A stretch of DNA of 11,864 nt from Hyphomonadaceae bacterium (GTDB lineage Bacteria; Pseudomonadota; Alphaproteobacteria; Caulobacterales; Aquidulcibacteraceae), in contig DPWD01000277.1 in the NCBI GenBank assembly GCA_003526465.1, positions 1 through 11,864 on the forward strand, given 5' to 3'. The notes under the pieces were generated by a model that was not told where the DNA came from, ran no database searches, and saw only the letters and a program-made list of their open reading frames with translations. This document shows, piece after piece, positions 1 through 6,622 of this stretch. Position numbers and translations under genes: made by a program. Within the stretch, counting starts at the first letter, position 1. Every line of letters begins with the position of its first letter.

Positions 1-1987
1 CGCTGGCCGCGGCGGCGAGCGGCGTCAAGCGTTCCCGCAATGCCGAGGCCAGCGCGCGCCGCAGTTTTTCACGCGACGCAAACAGAGCTTCAGGGTCGGG
101 CGCTGGCGCCGCCAGGATCAATTCGTTGAGGTCGGGCAGGCGAAGCGCGAGTGCTGCAAACGCCGCATCCTCCTGGGCGCGGTCAAGCTCGCGGCCGAGC
201 GCCTGGGCAAGGGCCGCGGGCGAAGCGTTTGCTTCTCCGAGCATCAGCGCGCGCGCTATGGCTTGGCCTGCCTCCCAGCGCGTGAAGGCGTCGGAATCGT
301 GCGCCATCTGCGCCAGCTGCTCGTCACTGCTTAGCCCGTCGTCCAACGTCACCGGCGCGGGAAAACCGCGCAGAAACGCGGGGATTGGCGCCTCATGGAG
401 ATCGTGAAACACGAAGTGCGCCTGCGCGCTGTCGAGCAACAGCGCGTGGCGCTGGCTTGCCGCTGCTGCGCCGTCGAGACGGGCGCTAAGGTGTGCGCCA
501 GTTGCTGAGATGAAGCCGATATCGAGCGGGATCGGCAGCGCTTTTTTTTCCGCCTGGCCCGGCGTTGGCGCGGTGTGTTGTGATAATGTGAGGCGATAAG
601 AGCGCGTGCTCGCATCGTACTCGCCGCGCGCCTTGAGCTTCGGCGTGCCAGCTTGCTCGTACCAGGTCATGAACGCGGAAAGGTCGCGCCCGGCTGCTTC
701 CTCGAAACAGGCGATGAAGTCTTCCACCGTCGAGGCGGTGCCGTCGCGGCGCCCGAAATAGAGTTGCATGCCGGCCGCGAACGCTTCTTCGCCAATCAGG
801 CGCTTCAGCATGCGGATGAGTTCGGCGCCTTTTTCGTACACGGTCGCGGTATAGAAATTGTCGATCTTCTGATAGCTCGCCGGCCGTACGGGGTGTGCGA
901 GCGGCCCCGCGTCCTCGGCGAATTGGCGCGCGCGCAGGCGCTTGACATCCTTAATGCGCTGCACCGGCCGTGAGCGCTGGTCGGCGGAAAATTCCTGATC
1001 GCGAAAGACGGTGAGGCCTTCCTTCAAGCAGAGCTGGAACCAATCGCGGCAGGTAATGCGGTTGCCGGTCCAATTATGGAAATACTCGTGACCGACAACC
1101 GCCTCAATTGCTTCGAAATCGGCATCGGTCGCGGTTTCAGCGTCCGCCAGGATCAGCGAGGAATTGAAGATGTTGAGGCCTTTGTTCTCCATTGCGCCGA
1201 AATTGAAATCGCGCACGGCGACGATGTTGAACACGTCGAGATCGTATTCGCGCTGGAATACGTCCTCGTCCCATTTCATCGCCCGCTTGAGCGCGTCCAT
1301 GGCGTATTGGGCGCGCGCGGCGTCGCCGGGGTCGACGTGGATCGCGAGCGCGACGCTGCGGCCGCTGCGCGTGACGAGCGTGTCCTCGATGCTGTCGTAG
1401 CGCCCGGCGCAGAGAGCAAATAGATAGCAAGGCTTGGGATGGGGGTCGACCCAGATGGCGAAATGCCGCCCGCCTTCGAGATCGCCGGCCTCCGTGAGGT
1501 TCCCATTGGAGAGCAGGGTGGGGTATTCTTCCTTGTCCGCCTCGATGCGCACGGCGTAGCGGGCGAGCACGTCGGGGCGGTCGAGCGCATAGGTGATGGC
1601 ACGGAAGCCTTCGGCTTCGCATTGCGTGCAGAACCGTCTGCCCGACATGTAGAGCCCTTCGAGCGCAGTGTTGCCGGCGGGGTCGATGCGCGTGACGATA
1701 TCGAGGCGGAAAGAAACCGGTGGGGCGTGAACGATCAGCTTGCCGGGTTCGACGCTGAATTCATGCGCGTCGAGAACGCGGCCGTCGATAGCGATGCTCT
1801 GGAGTTCGAGGCGTTCGCCGTTAAGCACAAGCGGGCAAGCGTCGGGGCGCGTGCGGCGCACCTGCGAACATGCCGCAACGATTGTGGCGCTGGGTTCGAG
1901 TGAGAACACCAGCGCGATTTCGTCGATCTGGTAGTCAGGTGGGGTGTAATCGGCGAGGCGTACGGAAGCGGTGTCGGCGTCGCGCAT
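1..1987 (-). CDS. pepN: Aminopeptidase N (M1 zinc metallopeptidase), 3' end beyond window
   Basis: Cytosolic M1-family aminopeptidase that removes N-terminal residues from peptides in protein turnover. The reading frame is open from the ATG at 1987-1985 to the left edge: 662 residues of a family that is usually about 870-880. Seen directly: the substrate-binding GAMEN motif at residues 264-268, the zinc motif HEYFH at 300-304 with the third zinc ligand E323 eighteen residues further on, the family stretch NWTGNRITCRDWFQ just after it, and a YEKGAE segment with the expected catalytic tyrosine at 384. All sit three residues later than in E. coli PepN. CTQCEAEGFRAITY early in the protein is also typical. 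I translated the frame through to base 2 and found no stop. The start is favoured by a GGAG six bases upstream, which lies inside a hairpin (see separate entry). The gene is downstream of, and in the same direction as, the unknown gene at 2085-2657. Confidence 0.97.
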   Translation of the reverse strand, partial: MRDADTASVRLADYTPPDYQIDEIALVFSLEPSATIVAACSQVRRTRPDACPLVLNGERLELQSIAIDGRVLDAHEFSVEPGKLIVHAPPVSFRLDIVTRIDPAGNTALEGLYMSGRRFCTQCEAEGFRAITYALDRPDVLARYAVRIEADKEEYPTLLSNGNLTEAGDLEGGRHFAIWVDPHPKPCYLFALCAGRYDSIEDTLVTRSGRSVALAIHVDPGDAARAQYAMDALKRAMKWDEDVFQREYDLDVFNIVAVRDFNFGAMENKGLNIFNSSLILADAETATDADFEAIEAVVGHEYFHNWTGNRITCRDWFQLCLKEGLTVFRDQEFSADQRSRPVQRIKDVKRLRARQFAEDAGPLAHPVRPASYQKIDNFYTATVYEKGAELIRMLKRLIGEEAFAAGMQLYFGRRDGTASTVEDFIACFEEAAGRDLSAFMTWYEQAGTPKLKARGEYDASTRSYRLTLSQHTAPTPGQAEKKALPIPLDIGFISATGAHLSARLDGAAAASQRHALLLDSAQAHFVFHDLHEAPIPAFLRGFPAPVTLDDGLSSDEQLAQMAHDSDAFTRWEAGQAIARALMLGEANASPAALAQALGRELDRAQEDAAFAALALRLPDLNELILAAPAPDPEALFASREKLRRALASALRERLTPLAAAAS

Positions 1988-2010
1988 GAGGGGCTCCGGG
2001 AGGAGCCTTC
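1988..2010 (-). promoter_or_regulatory. Hairpin containing the pepN ribosome binding site
   Basis: On the minus strand, GGCTCC (2007-2002), loop TCCC (2001-1998) and GGAGCC (1997-1992) form a perfect six-pair GC-rich stem. The only good Shine-Dalgarno sequence for pepN, GGAG at 1997-1994, is part of the 3' arm and sits six bases from the ATG at 1987. The stem would hide the site until it opens. The pairing is seen directly; a role in translational control is inference. Confidence 0.5.
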
Positions 2011-2048
2011 ACATGAGCCAAGCGCGCGCCGAAATCAACGCTTGCTCC

Positions 2049-2082
2049 CACCCATTCCCGGGTTGCGCGAAGCGCAAGTCCG
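2049..2082 (+). repeat. REP-like hairpin repeat, truncated copy 1
   Basis: Thirty-four bases match the left half of the full repeats at 7746-7852 and 10098-10206, with one difference from the 7746 copy. It holds only the first hairpin: TTGCGC (2063-2068), loop GAA, GCGCAA (2072-2077), extended by flanking CGG pairs. The single change turns an A-T pair into a G-T wobble, so the stem survives. The second hairpin is missing. The repeat ends two bases past the stop codon of the minus-strand gene at 2085, so it may serve as that gene's transcript end; there is no clear U tract. Confidence 0.75.
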
Positions 2083-2084
2083 AT

Positions 2085-2657
2085 TCACCGCGCCGGAGCG
2101 TCCGCTTCCGCTGCAACCGCCGGCGCCGGTTCGTGATAGATCGTCGCGAGCACCATTTCGGCCTGGCGCGCGAGATCGCTCAGCGCACCCGGCGTATCGT
2201 CGGGGCAGTCTTGTGCGAATTCCACAAGGCTGCGCGCGACGCGCATCAGATGCAGCGCATTCGCCATGACGCGGGCCTGGCGCTCCACGCGCTGGGGGTC
2301 GCGGTCATATTCGGTCATCGGCACGCGCCAGCCGCCCCAGTCCTTCTCGTCGGTGACGACGACCGGGAAAGTGCCCGGGAAGGGATGGCGCGGGTCGCGC
2401 GCATCCGAACTCAAGCGATTGGAGGAGCGCAACACGCGCCATTGTTCCGAGACGATCAGATCCGGGCGCGCCGGCTCCTTCTCCTCAGCCGCCAATTCGT
2501 GGGCCTGGAATTCGCGGCCGAGGCCGAGGTCGTAAGTGATGCGCAGCGGCTCTTCGACGTTCTTGACCCATTGCGGGATGACCCGCTCAACCGGGGCCCA
2601 GGTGCCCACGGTCTTGACGAAAACGCGCTGGCCTTTGTGAAAGGAAGCCTTAGCCAT
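2085..2657 (-). CDS. Conserved-looking protein of unknown function with a putative SH3-like N-terminus
   Basis: A 190-residue protein that I cannot assign to a named family. It starts with MAKASFHKGQRVFVKTVGTW. The first 60 residues (basic, valine- and glycine-rich, then an ITYDLGLGREF stretch) look like a small beta-barrel of the SH3 or Tudor type. The middle (about 62-120) contains a predicted extended segment with SEQWRVL and DWGGWRVPM. The last third (about 125-178) is helical and ends in an alanine-rich tail. There is no signal peptide or membrane segment, so it is probably cytosolic. The start is ATG at 2657-2655 with GGAG about ten bases upstream. It reads away from the ACAD operon and towards pepN, 97 bases ahead of it; the gap holds a truncated REP-like hairpin. 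Coding is supported by normal protein composition compared with the arginine- or serine-rich antisense frames. The domain reading is inference. Confidence 0.8.
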   Translation of the reverse strand: MAKASFHKGQRVFVKTVGTWAPVERVIPQWVKNVEEPLRITYDLGLGREFQAHELAAEEKEPARPDLIVSEQWRVLRSSNRLSSDARDPRHPFPGTFPVVVTDEKDWGGWRVPMTEYDRDPQRVERQARVMANALHLMRVARSLVEFAQDCPDDTPGALSDLARQAEMVLATIYHEPAPAVAAEADAPAR

Positions 2658-2791
2658 AGTGGAAACTCCAAGGGGCCAGTGTAGCGGAACGCGCTTTCCC
2701 CTTCGTGAACGCGCGTTGACGCAAAGGCGCCTTTCATTGCTGGCGGCGGCAGCGTTAAGGTGAGGGCAACCATGAATGCGCGGAGGCTGGC
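2658..2791. promoter_or_regulatory. Divergent intergenic region with two adjacent palindromes
   Basis: This 134-base gap lies between the minus-strand unknown gene and the plus-strand ACAD operon and should hold both promoters. AACGCGCGTT (2708-2717) is a perfect ten-base palindrome, framed by GT and AC one base further out. AAAGGCGCCTTT (2723-2734) is a perfect twelve-base palindrome. TTGACG (2715-2720) could be a -35 element, but no convincing -10 follows at the right distance. The palindromes are candidate operators, for example for a TetR-type regulator of acyl-CoA metabolism; that assignment is inference. Confidence 0.4.
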
Positions 2792-3907
2792 TTGAATTTC
2801 GATTTCTCCGACGACCAGAAAAGCCTCAAGGACCAGGCGCGGAAATTCCTGAGCGAGAAAGCGTCCTCCAAGGTGACGCGCCGTGTGCTCGACGATGCCG
2901 GCGTCTCGTACGACGAAGGCCTCTGGCGCGCGGTCGCTGAAATGGGCTGGCTGGGCGCGGCGATCCCCGAGGCGCACGGCGGCTTGGGGCTCGGGCGGCT
3001 GGAGCTTTGCGTGCTGGCCGAGGAATTGGGCCGGGCTTTGGCGCCGATCCCGTTTTCCTCCACTGTGTATTTTTTCGCCGAAGCTTTGATGCTGGCGGGG
3101 AGCGAGGCGCAGAAGGCGGCGTGGTTGCCGAAGCTAGCGGCGGGAGAAATCATCGGCTGCTTTGCCTTGAGCGAAGGGCCCGGCGCGCCGAGCGCGTCCA
3201 ACATACAGGCCAAGTTCGATGGCGCGGCGCTCACCGGCGCCAAGATTCCCGTGACCGACGGCGATTGCGCCAGCCACGCGGTGGTGCTGGCGAAGGAGGG
3301 CGCGGGGCTTTCACTGGTGCTGGTTGAGCTGAACCAACCCGGCGTGACGCGCACGAGCTTGAAGACGCTCGATCCGACACGCGGGCATGCGAAACTCGAG
3401 TTCAAGAACGCCAAGGCGGAGCGCCTTGGCGCGGCGGGGCAGGGCTGGGAGTTCGCCGAAGCCGTGCTCGACCGCGCCGCTGTGTTGTTGGCGTTCGAGC
3501 AGGTCGGCGGCTCGCAGGCGTGCCTTGAAATGGCGACTGACTACGCCAAGAGCCGCTACGCCTTCTCGCGCCCGATCGGTTCGTTCCAGGCCATCAAGCA
3601 CAAGCTGGCGGACATGTATGTCGCCATCGAGGTGGCGCGCTCGAACGCCTATTACGGCGCCTGGGCGCTTTCCACCGATTCCGGCGAACTTCCCTTCGCC
3701 GCCGCCGCCGCGCGTGCAGCCGCATGCGACGCCTATGCGCTGTGTTCCAAGGAAAACATACAAACCCACGGCGGCATGGGCTTCACCTGGGAAGTCGATT
3801 GCCACTTGTACTTCCGCCGCGCGAAGTTGCTCGCACTGCAAGCGGGGAGCCCCGCTGTGTGGAAGGAAAAGTTGGTGAAGCGGCTGGAGCAGAGGAACGC
3901 GGCTTGA
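2792..3907 (+). CDS. Acyl-CoA dehydrogenase, small subunit lacking the catalytic glutamate
   Basis: A 371-residue member of the ACAD flavoprotein family, which oxidises acyl-CoA to 2-enoyl-CoA and passes electrons to ETF. The order is standard: N-terminal helical domain (1-120), central beta domain (121-215, starting CFALSEGPGAP), and C-terminal helical domain with SRYAFSRPIGSFQAIKHKLADM (254-275) and IQTHGGMGFTWE (323-334). The catalytic base is absent from both known places. Where MCAD-type enzymes have Y-E-G-T this has Q350-A-G-S, and A229 aligns with the isovaleryl-CoA dehydrogenase-type glutamate. It is therefore probably the partner subunit of the large ACAD at 4285, as in the FadE26-FadE27 or PimC-PimD arrangement. 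The start is TTG at 2792 with GGAGG at 2782-2786; no in-frame ATG fits. It overlaps the next gene by four bases. Confidence 0.93.
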   Translation: MNFDFSDDQKSLKDQARKFLSEKASSKVTRRVLDDAGVSYDEGLWRAVAEMGWLGAAIPEAHGGLGLGRLELCVLAEELGRALAPIPFSSTVYFFAEALMLAGSEAQKAAWLPKLAAGEIIGCFALSEGPGAPSASNIQAKFDGAALTGAKIPVTDGDCASHAVVLAKEGAGLSLVLVELNQPGVTRTSLKTLDPTRGHAKLEFKNAKAERLGAAGQGWEFAEAVLDRAAVLLAFEQVGGSQACLEMATDYAKSRYAFSRPIGSFQAIKHKLADMYVAIEVARSNAYYGAWALSTDSGELPFAAAAARAAACDAYALCSKENIQTHGGMGFTWEVDCHLYFRRAKLLALQAGSPAVWKEKLVKRLEQRNAA

Positions 3908-4275
3908 AACTCCTCCGCATCCTTGCCGTGCTGCTCGCGCTCTCGCTGATGATCGGCGAGGGCTTTCGCAGTTGGGGCCAGGAGCGGCCCATTCCGGCGT
4001 GGATCGACGATCAGCTGATGGGCGCGCTGTTGATTGCCGGCGCCTGGTTTGTGGGTCAGCCAACGCCAGCGCGGCGCGCGCTGTTCACAGGCGCTTGGGG
4101 CGTCAGCGTCGGCGCGCTTTACCTCTCCTTCTTCGGAAAAATGCTTCAGCCCGGCGGCGACTATTCCAGCAACATCCCAGGAGGCGTGTTGACGCTGTTG
4201 CTGGGTATTGCGTTCGCGGTTTCAGTGGCCGGCTTCATCGCCAGCCTCGCATTGCCTTTCAAATTTCGTGAGTGA
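3904..4275 (+). CDS. Small four-helix membrane protein between the two ACAD subunits
   Basis: A 123-residue hydrophobic protein of no family I recognise. Four membrane segments are visible: about residues 3-18 (LLRILAVLLALSLMIG), 40-56 (MGALLIAGAWFVG), 64-85 (ALFTGAWGVSVGALYLSFF) and 98-118 (GVLTLLLGIAFAVSVAGFI). The start is TTG at 3904, overlapping the TGA of the preceding ACAD gene (TTGA), with AGAGGA at 3891-3896 seven bases upstream. This suggests translational coupling. A longer in-frame version from an ATG at 3724 would overlap the ACAD gene by 184 bases and add a non-membrane arginine-rich stretch, so I reject it. The next gene starts nine bases after its stop. The arrangement puts it in the ACAD operon. 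A role as a membrane partner of the dehydrogenase or in transport is only a guess. Confidence 0.82.
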   Translation: MKLLRILAVLLALSLMIGEGFRSWGQERPIPAWIDDQLMGALLIAGAWFVGQPTPARRALFTGAWGVSVGALYLSFFGKMLQPGGDYSSNIPGGVLTLLLGIAFAVSVAGFIASLALPFKFRE

Positions 4276-4284
4276 GCACACCCC

Positions 4285-5520
4285 ATGGATTTCAACGACA
4301 CCCCCAAAGAAGCAGCCTTCCGCGCCGAGGCGCGGGCGTTTTTGGAGGCCAATTGCGCGCCGAAGGTCGCCGAGAGGGACCGCATGAACCGTTCGCTCCG
4401 CGGCGCCAATTATTTGAAGGCCGCGAAAGCGTATCAGAAAAAAAAGACCGAGGCCGGTTTCGCCGGCATCACGTGGGCCAAGGAACATGGCGGGCGCGGG
4501 CTGCCGCCGATCTTCAGCGTCATCTTCGGGCAAGAAGAAGCCAAGTTCGACGCGCCGTCCGCGCCGTTCGCCATCGGGCTGGGCATGTGCCTGCCTACGG
4601 TGATTGCGTTCGCCAGCGAGGCGATCAAACAGCGTTACGTCGCCAAGGCGCTTTCGGGCGAGGAGATTTGGTGTCAGCTGTTTTCCGAACCGGGCGCGGG
4701 TTCGGATGTGGCGGCCTCGAAAACCAAAGCGGTGAAGGATGGCGATGATTGGGTGATCAACGGCCAGAAAGTGTGGACCACCGGCGCGCATTTCTCGGAT
4801 TTTGGCATTCTACTTGTGCGCACCAATCCCGACGTAGAAAAGCACAAGGGCCTGACCATGTTCATCGTCGACATGAAGGCGCCGGGCGTCGATGTGCGCC
4901 CGATCCATCAGGCATCCGGGGGAAGCGATTTCAACGAAGTGTATTTCACCGATGTGCGCATCAAGGACGATCATCGCTTGGGCGAGCCCGGCCAGGGCTG
5001 GGGCGTGGCGCTGGTGACTTTGATGAACGAGCGCCTCGCGGTCGGCGGTTCGCCCGGGCCCGATTATCGCGAGATCATGAATTTCGCGCGCAGCGCCGCC
5101 TCGCCCACCGGCGATGGAACGCTGATGCAGAACGAGGCGTTCCGCCAGAAGCTCGCCGACTGGATCGTGCGCGCCGAGGGCTACAAGCTTGCGAAATTCC
5201 GCACCATGACGGCGCTGTCGAAAGGCCAAGCGCCGGGGCCGGAAAGCTCGATCGGCAAGGTGATCAACGCCAACCAGATGATGGACATTTCCAACGCCGC
5301 CATCGAAGCGCTCGACCATTACGGCATCATCGACGATCCCGCGCTCGCGCCTTTGGAAGGCGCGTTCCACATGAGCTACATGTTCGCGCCGGGCCTGCGC
5401 ATCGCCGGCGGAACGGACGAGATATTGAAGAACATCCTCGCCGAACGCGTGCTCGGCCTGCCGCAGGATCAGCGCGCGGACAAGGGGATCGCGTTCAAGG
5501 ATTTGCCGACGGGGCGGTGA
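4285..5520 (+). CDS. Acyl-CoA dehydrogenase, large (catalytic) subunit
   Basis: A 411-residue ACAD-family flavoprotein. Visible landmarks: QLFSEPGAGSD at 131-141 (FAD and substrate binding), WVINGQKVWTTGA at 156-168, FNEVYFTDVRI at 217-226, and the C-terminal AGGTDEILKNILAERVLG at 374-391. The catalytic glutamate is E249 in NERLAVGG (248-254), the helix-G position used by isovaleryl-CoA dehydrogenase and by FadE26-type subunits. The MCAD position is glycine here (A-G-G-T). The paired small subunit at 2792 has neither glutamate, so the two probably form a mixed complex with one active site per pair. The substrate is not clear; relatives of this type act on steroid side chains or on dicarboxylyl-CoA such as pimeloyl-CoA. 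The start is ATG at 4285, nine bases after the membrane protein gene. A bidirectional terminator follows. Confidence 0.95.
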   Translation: MDFNDTPKEAAFRAEARAFLEANCAPKVAERDRMNRSLRGANYLKAAKAYQKKKTEAGFAGITWAKEHGGRGLPPIFSVIFGQEEAKFDAPSAPFAIGLGMCLPTVIAFASEAIKQRYVAKALSGEEIWCQLFSEPGAGSDVAASKTKAVKDGDDWVINGQKVWTTGAHFSDFGILLVRTNPDVEKHKGLTMFIVDMKAPGVDVRPIHQASGGSDFNEVYFTDVRIKDDHRLGEPGQGWGVALVTLMNERLAVGGSPGPDYREIMNFARSAASPTGDGTLMQNEAFRQKLADWIVRAEGYKLAKFRTMTALSKGQAPGPESSIGKVINANQMMDISNAAIEALDHYGIIDDPALAPLEGAFHMSYMFAPGLRIAGGTDEILKNILAERVLGLPQDQRADKGIAFKDLPTGR

Positions 5521-5525
5521 GACTA

Positions 5526-5558
5526 TGGACCGCCGGCGTCCTCGCCGGCGTTCTTTTT
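5526..5558 (+). terminator. Intrinsic terminator of the ACAD operon
   Basis: GCCGGCG (5532-5538), loop TCCT and CGCCGGC (5543-5549) make a perfect seven-pair stem, followed by GTTCTTTTT (5550-5558). It lies six bases after the stop of the large ACAD gene. It is also the left arm of a larger 24-base inverted repeat. Confidence 0.85.
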
Positions 5559-5587
5559 CCACTACGACGACCGGCGTGCGTGGCGAC

Positions 5588-5619
5588 AAAAAAGAGCCGG
5601 CGAGGACGCCGGCGGTCCA
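5588..5619 (-). terminator. Intrinsic terminator of the apaG-cupin pair
   Basis: Read on the minus strand, the right arm gives the same GCCGGCG-TCCT-CGCCGGC stem-loop, then TC and six Ts (5593-5588). It begins about a dozen bases after the cupin stop codon at 5632-5634. Confidence 0.85.
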
Positions 5620-5631
5620 AGATGACGCCGC

Positions 5632-6180
5632 TCACACCTTCCGGTCGATCAGCACCGCGAGGAACAGCGCCGGCCCGCCGTGCGCGGTCCAGGCGTGGCT
5701 GGTGCCGCGCTGGATCACGATTTGCCCTGGCTTGAGGCGCGTCTCTCCGTCGTCGAGGATCAGCGAAGCGTCACCCGAAATCAGGCAGATGATATCGAGC
5801 GTTTCGGTTTGATGCATCGCCGGATGGCGGTCCTGATCGCGCAATTCGTGTTCGGCGCCGAATTGGGCGAAGCGTTCGCGCGCGGCGGCTTTCATCGCCT
5901 CCGCGGCTACGCCCGCCGGCGGCGGCTCGATCACGAACCAGCGGACTTTCACTTGATTTGGACCCGGCGAAAGCACCGGTTCGAGCGCGCCGCTATCGAG
6001 GACTTGCTGTTTGTGGAACTTGCCGACGATCAGTTCCTCCCAAATCTCGTACAAGCCGCCCAAACCCGGCGCGCCGATTTCGCCCGAAGGCGGTGCGTCG
6101 ATCACGATCGCGGAACGCCCATTGGCGCTCTCGCCAGTGATAACGCGGCGCATGGCTTCGGAAAACGCTGGGTGAGCCAT
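5632..6180 (-). CDS. Cupin-domain protein
   Basis: A 182-residue protein with one C-terminal cupin barrel. Metal-ligand motifs are visible: H119-x3-H123-x2-E126 in HPAMHQTETLD, and H162 in RGTSHAW after LKPGQ (149-153). The N-terminal 85 residues form an extra beta-rich region. The pattern resembles the BLL6423-like cupins of alphaproteobacteria, whose reaction is not known to me, so no substrate is assigned. The start is ATG at 6180-6178, one base after the apaG stop (TGA-g-ATG), so translation is probably coupled. A longer reading starting inside apaG at 6237 would add an arginine-rich stretch and is rejected. Its transcript ends at the terminator at 5619-5588. Confidence 0.88.
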   Translation of the reverse strand: MAHPAFSEAMRRVITGESANGRSAIVIDAPPSGEIGAPGLGGLYEIWEELIVGKFHKQQVLDSGALEPVLSPGPNQVKVRWFVIEPPPAGVAAEAMKAAARERFAQFGAEHELRDQDRHPAMHQTETLDIICLISGDASLILDDGETRLKPGQIVIQRGTSHAWTAHGGPALFLAVLIDRKV

Positions 6181-6181
6181 C

Positions 6182-6577
6182 TCAGTTCGCCCGCTTGCTC
6201 TGATGGGGGCTATCGAGCGCGAACAACGGCACGGCAATGTCGAACGCGCCGCCGTCGCCGATCCGCTGCATTGAATAGGCGCCGACCATGACGCCCGAGG
6301 GCGCGGCTAGCGGGCAGGCGCTGGTGTAGCGGAAGCTCTTTCCCGGACCGATCACCGGCTGTTCGCCGACAACGCCGGGGCCGCGCACTTCCTGGGTGAG
6401 GCCGTTCTCGTCGGTAATGCGCCAGTAGCGCGACAGCAGCTGCACGGTCTCGCTGCCGCGGTTCTCGATCTCGATCGTATAGGCCCAGACATAGCGGCTT
6501 TGTTCCGGCGCCGATTCCTCGGGCAGGAAGCGCGGCGCGACCCGGACCATGACGCCAGCTGTTTCTTGTTCGAACAT
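6182..6577 (-). CDS. apaG: ApaG protein
   Basis: A 131-residue single-domain protein with the fibronectin-III-like ApaG fold, close to the usual length of about 125-130. Diagnostic segments: FLPEESAPEQSRYVWAYTI near residues 18-36, the SRYWRITDENG stretch at about 49-59, GPGVVGEQPVIGPGKSFRYT at 66-85, and PSGVMVGAYSM at 93-103. ApaG is linked by genetics in enterobacteria to cobalt and magnesium resistance and to diadenosine tetraphosphate levels; its biochemical role is not settled. The start is ATG at 6577-6575; only a weak ribosome binding site is visible. It is divergent from dcd across 45 bases and is followed one base later by the cupin gene. Confidence 0.95.
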   Translation of the reverse strand: MFEQETAGVMVRVAPRFLPEESAPEQSRYVWAYTIEIENRGSETVQLLSRYWRITDENGLTQEVRGPGVVGEQPVIGPGKSFRYTSACPLAAPSGVMVGAYSMQRIGDGGAFDIAVPLFALDSPHQSKRAN

Positions 6578-6622
6578 GGGGTCAACCTAGACAAATCCGG
6601 CAACCCAAGCCAGGGGAGAGGC

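Larger units (their letters stand above)
5526..5619. repeat. 24-base perfect inverted repeat forming back-to-back terminators
   Basis: The 24 bases at 5526-5549 are the exact reverse complement of 5596-5619, with 46 bases between them. Each arm contains its own stem-loop, and each is followed by a T run when read towards the centre, so the element stops transcription from both sides. The GACGCCGGCG.TCCAAG end of the right arm recurs at 8818-8833, which points to a dispersed repeat family used at convergent gene ends. Confidence 0.85.

Noticed and set aside
1137..1622. Long antisense and off-frame reading frames over pepN on both strands
   Set aside because: They are arginine-, serine- or histidine-rich shadows of the pepN frame, which has all M1 family motifs and no stop.
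2128..2138. CGGTTCGTGAT shared with the middle of REP-like copy 2 (7797-7807)
   Set aside because: It lies within the coding sequence of the unknown gene (codons for I-Y-H-E-P) at the wrong distance from the truncated copy, so it is probably a coincidence rather than a remnant.
3311..4063. 250-codon minus-strand frame over the ACAD small subunit and membrane protein genes
   Set aside because: It is antisense to two well-supported coding regions, has a low-complexity arginine-rich composition and no recognisable domain.
4749..5735. 328-codon plus-strand frame over the large ACAD gene and the terminator region
   Set aside because: It is an out-of-frame arginine/histidine-rich shadow of the ACAD gene and runs through two intrinsic terminators.
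5680..6291. 203-codon plus-strand frame opposite the cupin gene
   Set aside because: It is antisense to a gene with clear cupin metal-binding motifs; the composition is typical of a shadow frame.
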